From assembly GCF_036711975.1 (NCBI RefSeq), contig NC_091968.1:29497001-29561000 (forward strand): a stretch of 64,000 nucleotides of DNA. Reading direction: 5' to 3'. The DNA is from Onthophagus taurus (taxonomy: Eukaryota > Arthropoda > Insecta > Coleoptera > Scarabaeidae). This document shows positions 58,101 through 64,000 of this stretch, one piece after another (position 1 is the first letter of the stretch; every line of letters begins with the position of its first letter). A program made the position numbers and the translations under genes. The notes beneath the pieces were generated by a model. That model searched no databases. It had not been told where the DNA came from and saw only the letters and a list, made by a program, of their open reading frames with translations.

Positions 58101-61100
58101 ACTCCGGCTCCAAGTTGTTGCCCGAGACATAATTGTAACGTAAACATTGGTAAACCAATAACCATGGATAATATAAAAAATTGAAATATAAAATTTGCCC
58201 CGAAATGTATGCTTAATATTGCAAAGCGGCAAATATTGAATAATCCTAGTGAACAGCTTAAACAGGCTAACATTGAACTTAAACTGTGCGGCCAATGTCC
58301 TAATGGACTTTCTACATCCGGCAATTCAGATCTTACTCTTTCACATAACCTAAAAGAAAATAAAAAGGTATTATTATTAATAAAAAACTAAAAATGAATT
58401 AACAGCGAGGAAGTAGACCTACACATAATTATGTATGAGAACGTTCTGAATCAATTAAAACTGTACATTTATTAAGGTTAAGTTATAAAGAAAAAAAACC
58501 TAACCTCAAAACGTCAAATGAATTTAAAAAGATCAAAATTTTAATTTTTTTTTGATGTTATTTTTATAATTTGAAGTTAAAAACGTTTTATTTATGTGCT
58601 TTTTTTATATATAAAAGTAAAAATTATATTTTAATTACTTTTAACTTACCGTAAAAAATAAAAAAATTCCATAATTTTAAAGAAAACGTTAATAAAAGCT
58701 ACAATTACATCGCACAAGCAAGTTTTAAATATTTAGGTCCTTGCGTACGTTATAGAAGAACAAGAACGACTAACAGTTACAGTTCCGGCGTCATCGTGAC
58801 CCGTAACAGACGAAGAGGAAAAGACGAGAAGAACTAGAAGAACGGGATAAATTCTGCACGCACCAAAACTTTCAAAAAAAATTAAATCAAGCAATCAAAT
58901 TTTATTTTGATTTAAAAAAAAATCGTTAAAACGTCAAAAAAAGATAAAATGAGTGATGGATTTAAACCTTCAATTGATGTGCATCCTTTAATACGAGTAA
59001 TTTTAATTTAAACTAATTAAAATTGATTCAAAAAAATGCATTTTAGGCAGGGAGATGGAGCTTTTTAATCGCAGGAATTATATACGGCTTTAATAAGCGC
59101 ATATTATACTCCCACATCGAATCGAAAGCTCGCGAAGAACGTTTAAGGAGAAAAGCTGAAAGAGATGCTGAACTCGCCGAAGAGCGACGAAAACAATCCG
59201 AAAAGGATTTAGAGGAATTAGGAAGGATGTGTATACCGGAAAGTTATCCTCCTCAGTGTCCTCCAGGAACTGTTCGACGTCCGGATTCGGATTCGAACGA
59301 TTCGGAAAGTGTTAAAACCACAGAAGGAGATGAACCCGAAATTGTTAAGAGTAAAGAACCGGAAGATCGATGTTAAATGAAAATGTTTTATAATTTTTAT
59401 ATAATTAAATGAAGTATTTTGACCTTTTCCAACGTGGGGTGACTCATATATGGAAATTTATTGATTTTTTTATTCGAGCCAAAAATGTTCTTAGAACATG
59501 CAAAGAAACTTAATTCGAGTTAATAAGCAACGATCTAAAAACTAAATAAAAATTCAATGTTCATTTTGTCAATTGTCGCTAACTTCTCGACAATTTGATA
59601 AAGATAACCTAAGAATTTAATTCAATTCTTTTTATGCGATAATGAAAAATAATTTAAGTTATGTATCTGATGATGAATTTTTCAGCGATTATGACGAGGT
59701 TGAGAATGAAAGTGATGATGAACCTGGAATCAATCTGATGTTCACTAAATCACAATTTTGACATTTCAAACATAACCTAATTCAAATTAGTCTTAAAGAC
59801 TTTCTCTACAAACTGTCTACAAATTTTTATTATTAACTCAGCAACTTTTATATGATATTGAAAATAGCATCTTTTATCTCAGTTTGAGATATAAATCGTT
59901 TCTTAACAATAAAAAATAATGGAATTTCTTTATATTTTGGCGTTTTCGAACGTATCCTAATTCAACTTAATTGCTTTTAAAGACTTTTTCTTTTTAAATT
60001 GTTCTCATTAACCGAGCAATTTTTATGATATTGAAAATAGCATCTTTTATCTTCAATATGTGATATAAATCGTTCCTTAACTACAAAAAGTAAAGTCAAT
60101 GAAATTTCTTTTAATTTTGATGTTTTTGAATGTATCCTAATTGAACTTAATTTCTTTCTGAGGACACTGAATAACAACTAAAGCTAGAAATAGAATTAAC
60201 ACTTGAGCTAGAACTCACTTCACCATATTAGTCCATTTATATCAAAGTTTTATTGTGGTTTAAAAATTTTTTTACCTTCTCGAATTCGTTCCTCCACCTT
60301 CATCGGTAGCACCCACTCTGATCGGTGATGGAATCGGAGTACAACTCGGTGTGCTATCAACAGTAGTCGCAACACTCGATTCGCTCGAAGAGGGACTAGT
60401 ATGCCTCCTATTCCGTGACGAAGAGGAATTTATCCGGGTTCTATTTCCTGGGGGAACTTCATTTCCGGTTTCCGAAACCAACGTGGCTGGTGACCGTTCT
60501 TCCGCACCGATTAAAACCGAAGGTGCGCTCGTTGGTCGTTGATTTCTCGTCTCAATCGGGCGATTTTCAACAATTTCAACATTTTCAACTTCATTGGTTG
60601 TATTTTCATTAGAAACCGATATTGTAGGTGTATTTCCGGTGTCGCTGGGAAGTCTTAAATGTCTCAATCTTCGCATTGAGCTTCTTAACCAATGCGGTTC
60701 GGGCGTTGAATGTAATTTTTGAACTTGTTCGTCATTTTCCGTTTGATTTTCGTTGCTATCTGATTGAATCTCGTGGGTTTGATGATGTGAAGAAGCCGTT
60801 TGGGGAATATTTTGTTGATTTTTTTCAATTTTTAATGGAGGAAGTGATGTTGAAATGCTTGAAACGGTTGAACGATATGGGTGCGAACGTCGAAACGCTT
60901 CGTTTCTCGTCGATTCGCTTGATGAAAATCTAAAACTAGATGATTTTCGTAATAAATTTGCACAACAAGAGGGCGAAGTTATTGAGGAATTCGAAGAATT
61001 TGAACATAAACTGATTTCTTGTAGATTTCTTTCTAAATTTTCTTTGCAGCCTTCTTCTTCGTAATCGATGAAAGAACAATTCGTTTCAATATTTTTTAAA

Positions 61101-61507
61101 TAAGAATCTAATTCTTCAAGATAAATCCTTACTAATTCTTCTTCTTCTATGACAACATCGCAATCTTCCAAAGAATCATTAATTACTTTATCTAATTGTT
61201 CTAAAACACTTAATACTTCACTATCTTGCACGAAATCATTTAAATCCTCATTAACATCATCCTCATCATCATCTAAATCAATTAAAATATCTTCAACATC
61301 GATTGTATCAATAAACGTTTTATTTACTGGATTATTTATAGAATTTTGAAGTTTCTTTTCGAGTATTGTAACGTCTGAATCGATTAAATTATCCGTTGTT
61401 AAATCATCTTCAAGATTTGAAATGTTTTCGTTGATTGGGGATGAGATATTTGGTGGAGAACCAGCGAAATCGATTAAATCCGCCTCAAAAGCTTCTAAAT
61501 TAGACAT
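52176..61507 (-). CDS. bdg: Orphan SLC6-family transporter, bedraggled-like
   Basis: Eight exons join in frame: 61507-60276, 58349-57916, 57770-57216, 57162-56750, 56700-56470, 53119-52919, 52852-52826 (27 nt) and 52754-52176, giving 1223 aa. Residues 1-410 are an acidic, Ser-rich disordered extension. The SLC6 membrane core starts at about 430 (HWPHSLSSMLACLSCSLGLF) and includes LQLCLGQQLGAG, GQETFLTWGLLSAAV and ASHNKN. The long N-terminus followed by ERVRSELPDVESPLGHW points to Drosophila bedraggled, which affects planar polarity; transport substrate unknown. In TM1 the canonical GLGNVWRFP reads GLFNICRFA, and the NGGG motif is lost. The tail has three PPxY motifs (1074-1077, 1080-1083, 1134-1137) and ends DTVI, a class I PDZ ligand type. 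The exon 1-2 join rests on matching phase across a 1.9-kb intron; the 27-nt exon is less certain. Confidence 0.88.
53195..53450 (+). pseudogene. LINE endonuclease-domain fragment
   Basis: The frame reads an approximation of WNITTLTENEREIMEIKR, then FGIGIMGISEAKKNS, then KGVGIIITEELNKRVY. WN-RTL, I-GISE and G-GI-- blocks are the N-terminal part of the apurinic-like endonuclease domain of non-LTR retroelements. It stops at 53448. The order and spacing are right but the metal-binding residues after this point are missing. Confidence 0.65.
53863..55059 (+). pseudogene. Jockey/CR1-type LINE reverse transcriptase, frameshifted
   Basis: RT blocks appear in order: SIQSGFRPGYSCATALSTII, VLLDFSKAFDTINHQLLLAI (catalytic Asp), RSGVPQGSTLGPLLFTIYTS, FHIYADDTQLYHSF (YADD box) and the C-terminal RTQLFKRSFSYNAACILNKY. 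Two lesions break it: a shift between DNDVRILPY and LRSGVPQGS near 54130, and another near 54600. The 5' half of the element is absent. It is a separate, fresher LINE than its surroundings and ends in an ATT microsatellite. Confidence 0.9.
58949..59376 (+). CDS. ATPsynE: ATP synthase subunit e, divergent, with C-terminal extension
   Basis: Two exons, 58949-58996 and 59047-59376, join across a 50-bp GT-AG intron to give 125 aa (family about 70-85). The N-terminus VHPLIRAGRWSFLIAGIIYG matches the subunit e pattern VSPLIK-GRYS----GI-YG, with the single membrane segment and the GxxxG motif (GIIYG) used for dimer contacts. A charged helix follows (AREERLRRKAERDAEL), as in the family. Subunit e is part of the membrane (Fo) sector of mitochondrial ATP synthase and helps dimer formation. 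Unusual is the extra tail of about 50 residues (PESYPPQCPPGTVRRPDSDS and on, acidic). The gene is nested, antisense, in intron 1 of the SLC6 gene. A divergent paralogue of the standard gene is possible. Confidence 0.85.
59641..59760 (+). CDS. Short acidic open frame (39 codons), doubtful
   Basis: MKNNLSYVSDDEFFSDYDEV and onward is a compact acidic frame ending in TGA at 59758-59760. It could be a small protein, the N-terminal relic of a transposase (piggyBac-type proteins begin with acidic runs) or chance. No support beyond composition. Confidence 0.2.
59756..60175. repeat. Tandem repeat, about 179 bp x 2.3, in SLC6 intron 1
   Basis: GATATTGAAAATAGCATCTT recurs at 59854 and 60033, and TATCCTAATTCAACTTAAT-like DNA follows each. 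A partial copy precedes at 59770. Not related to the 176-bp satellite in sequence. Confidence 0.75.
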
Positions 61508-62760
61508 TTTTTAGACGATTCTGAAAAAAATAAAATTAAAATTAAGGTTTGCAATAAAAATTGTTATCAGTTTTAATTGTTTTATTGTTTCATTAAACAA
61601 ATAAAGTTGCGAATAAAGAAAATGTGTTTATATGGTGATAGAATTGCACAGGAAAACGGTTTTTAGAATGTAGGTCATGAAGTAATTGCGTAAAACTAGA
61701 AAGAACGCGTGCGATTGTGTGAGAAAAGAAATTGTATAACAAAGTTATAATTTATAAATATAAATTTTTATTAAATTAAAAATTATTTTTAAGTTGGTAA
61801 CTAATTTGACGTAAATGTCAAAATCGCGATACAATATTTTTAATTAATTTATTTTTAAATTTGTTGTTATTCGGTTAAATTAATTAATAAACAATAAATT
61901 GTGATTATTAAAAATAATTTCATCAAATTTATTAAATTAGTTAATTGTATTAAAATTAAGAAAAATTATTTTGTTGCTTTCTATATTCCGGTTTGTTTTA
62001 TGACGTAATCAAAACAATTCTTGGTAAATATATTATTTTTAGATTTATTATTTAATACAATGGAAATATACATTTTAATACAACCATTTTCAATGATTAT
62101 TTATTATTAATTCTTCAAATTTCTATAAATAATTTTTTATTAAAAAAAAAATTTGTTGGTATAATTTGGTTGCTAATTTGACAGATGTAAACAAAGTGGA
62201 TATGATTTTATTAACAGCATAACCTCTATTTTTTTCGTTGTGTTAGTGCGTGTGATACTGCTTTTTAAATTTAATTATAAGCATTAAATAATGAGAACTT
62301 TAAGTTAATGGTAAGAACTATTATTATTTTTTTTACTAATTCATTGAAAACTTAAATTTTTAAAGTCTATAACTGACGTCACATATGCCTCATTCATTAT
62401 ACGCCATTTTGATCATGACAATTGTCAATGGAAAATCAATTTTGCTGCAAAAATGCAAAGGAAATAGCAAAGAAGAAATTTGTTGTCGTACAGTACTGCA
62501 CAAAGTTGTACTCTGGGCTGGTGACAGTGCCTTTCCTGCGTGGTGACATATTTTCGATGAAGTAGCAATTCACTTGCTTAGATATCAAGTTGAATACTAG
62601 TTTAATCAGTACATTATGCAGATCATTAACCCAGATAAACAAAACTAATCTTATCCAATATTTCTTACCTGGAGGTTATTGACCTTGATAATCATAACTG
62701 ACTATACATAACTCTACCCAAATGCTTGTTTAGTATAATAATACTAACTTGATATACGGG
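61508..62760. other. Upstream region of the SLC6 gene
   Basis: Probable 5' UTR and promoter just above 61507, then AT-rich DNA. TGACGTCA-like and other short motifs occur, but nothing I can call. No gene is supported. Confidence 0.4.
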
Positions 62761-62789
62761 GAGATTGTAATAGAGGGGCACCGAAGCAC

Positions 62790-62895
62790 TTAATGGCAGA
62801 ATAAGATTTAGGTGAGGTAACGAAGAGAAGGTTTATAGATATTCAATAGAGGATGAGGAGAGACTGTGTAGGGAGGAGATACGAGCAGCATAAGG
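62790..62895 (+). pseudogene. Small fragment of the LINE family seen in SCAF intron 7
   Basis: AGAATAAGATTTAGGTGAGG and AGGATGAGGAGAGACTGTGT parallel the stretch around 41095-41130 (LARFRYDNEERVNRYR) and the zinc-knuckle entry at 43920. It encodes remnants like RIRFR...YSIEDEERLC. Both sides are unrelated, so it is a short relic. Confidence 0.4.
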
Positions 62896-64000
62896 AGTGC
62901 TTCCACCAAAGCCACTGCCTCAGCAACTTTTACAAGACTTAAAGGCATTTTTCTTGTCTAGCAACAGTGAACGACACTAAACGTCACATCTTTCTGTAGA
63001 TATTTCAAATAAAATCGAGCAATACGTTCCAAAGTTATTGCAGTTTGAAACTGGTCATCATTTTAGGTGATGGGTTTTTTATGCCGCTGAGTGTATATAC
63101 ATCAGATTCCTTGTACACAATATGATGACCAGTTTCAGGTTAATCCAATTTTAATCACTGAATTATAACTCCATTTGATAAAGCCGAGGCCAAGGCGTTA
63201 CAATATGATGAGCAGTTTCAGGTTGATATAATGCTAATCACAAGCAACCTCGACTTAACTAGTCAAAAGATCTACAACTTTACCTAATATGTATTTCTGA
63301 GAAGCATGTTACTATTGGCGAGCACTATATCTTCGTCGATGTCATCTGCGCAACTGACCGGCAAAGATAGATTTGCCAAGCTGTAAGTAAGCAGCATGCA
63401 CTATTCCCAAAAGTAAAGTATTATTCCTGTGTATACATTTATGATTAATTAACAATTCTCTATATGAATTTCATCACTGTTACAAAACAAGCTAAACCTT
63501 GGGTTAATAAACACTTAGGTAGAGACAAGTTCTTTAATTGTGTCGAAATCTCTTAAACAAGACTTCAGTCAATTAAAAATGGGGTTCACTCGGATAATAC
63601 AGAGCCAATTATAGATGGCGTTAATTTTAAAAATGGCAAACGAAGTTTATTAATTTATTGTAAAATCTGCAAGGTTTTTCCTCTATAAAAAAAGGCAAAA
63701 AATCCCCTTTTCTTTAATTTAATTCATTTCATTCAATTTCATAAGAATAGATGTCACCGTTTCGGAATTTTCTCTTTTATAAAACTAACTGTACATGAAA
63801 ACGTGCTTTGTATATGCCTTCTTTAGTAAATCGAATGCATTCGATTAACTGTTCACATCAACATCTGTCTAGGTAATTACAAGGTGCTTATCATGTATTA
63901 ATGTTGAGATAACGATGACCTACACGTAAATTTAATGATTTCCGGGAACGTTTTTCATCTTTAAAAAGATTTTTATAAAAACGAGGAATTATTAAATAAC
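62896..64000. repeat. End of window with CGAGGC-family fragment and short hairpins
   Basis: 63180-63256 has AAGCCGAGGCCAAGGCGTTA and CACAAGCAACCTCGACTTAA, decayed relatives of the 176-bp satellite arms. ATGATGACCAGTTTCAGGTT and ATGATGAGCAGTTTCAGGTT lie 83 bp apart, and an inverted partner (AACTGGTCATCAT) lies at 63050. From 63260 to the end I see no gene or repeat. Confidence 0.5.

Noticed and set aside
58322..58324. Apparent start of the SLC6 frame at the LPDVE position
   Set aside because: The codon is TTG, and the frame continues upstream through LCERVRSE to an acceptor that matches the phase of the 60276 donor.

Overview
The window is nuclear DNA of an insect. Its genes are split by short introns (often 49-57 bp), code use is AT-rich, and the gaps are packed with DNA transposons, miniature inverted-repeat elements (MITEs) and non-LTR retroelements. 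The introns and element families fit a beetle, but I cannot name the species.

Layout. Positions 1-27.6 kb are almost gene-free. They hold two copies of a fold-back DNA element (1601-3505 and 15975-17602), an 82-bp tandem array (3.5-4.1 kb), a 7.4-kb satellite array of about 42 hairpin-forming 176-bp units (5771-13145), a 354-codon ORF of unknown function (13527-14591), a pogo/Tigger-like MITE filled with a TGACATTT minisatellite (18994-20633) with an opposite-orientation relative (21600-22470), a decayed Tc1-like element (23225-24721) and a tandem repeat (26.4-27.6 kb). One well-bounded exon of an unidentified minus-strand gene lies at 4184-4302, so part of this region may be intronic.

Positions 27.8-61.5 kb hold the recognisable genes: PGAP2-like (plus, 27799-28791), a SCAF4/SCAF8 homologue (minus, 10 coding exons, 46576-35997), a PI-PLC X-domain protein (minus, 48366-47053, first exon not found), a lysine/asparagine-rich orphan (plus, 50872-51756), and a bedraggled-like orphan SLC6 transporter (minus, 8 coding exons, 61507-52176). 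A divergent ATP synthase subunit e gene sits on the opposite strand in the first intron of the SLC6 gene. Between PGAP2 and SCAF lie two decayed transposons with DUF4817/DDE transposase remnants, and a remnant of what may be another transposon-derived protein.

The clearest structural result is that two introns were about 50 bp long until a retroelement entered each. Intron 7 of the SCAF gene grew from 54 bp to 5457 bp. Intron 5 of the SLC6 gene grew from 51 bp to 3350 bp. Both insertions keep perfect 13-14 bp target-site duplications, and the one in the SLC6 gene duplicates the 5' splice site itself. The SCAF insertion has since taken several further nested elements. The genes do not form a pathway: GPI-anchor maturation, RNA polymerase II transcription and 3'-end control, phospholipase-like activity, orphan transport and mitochondrial ATP synthase are unrelated roles.
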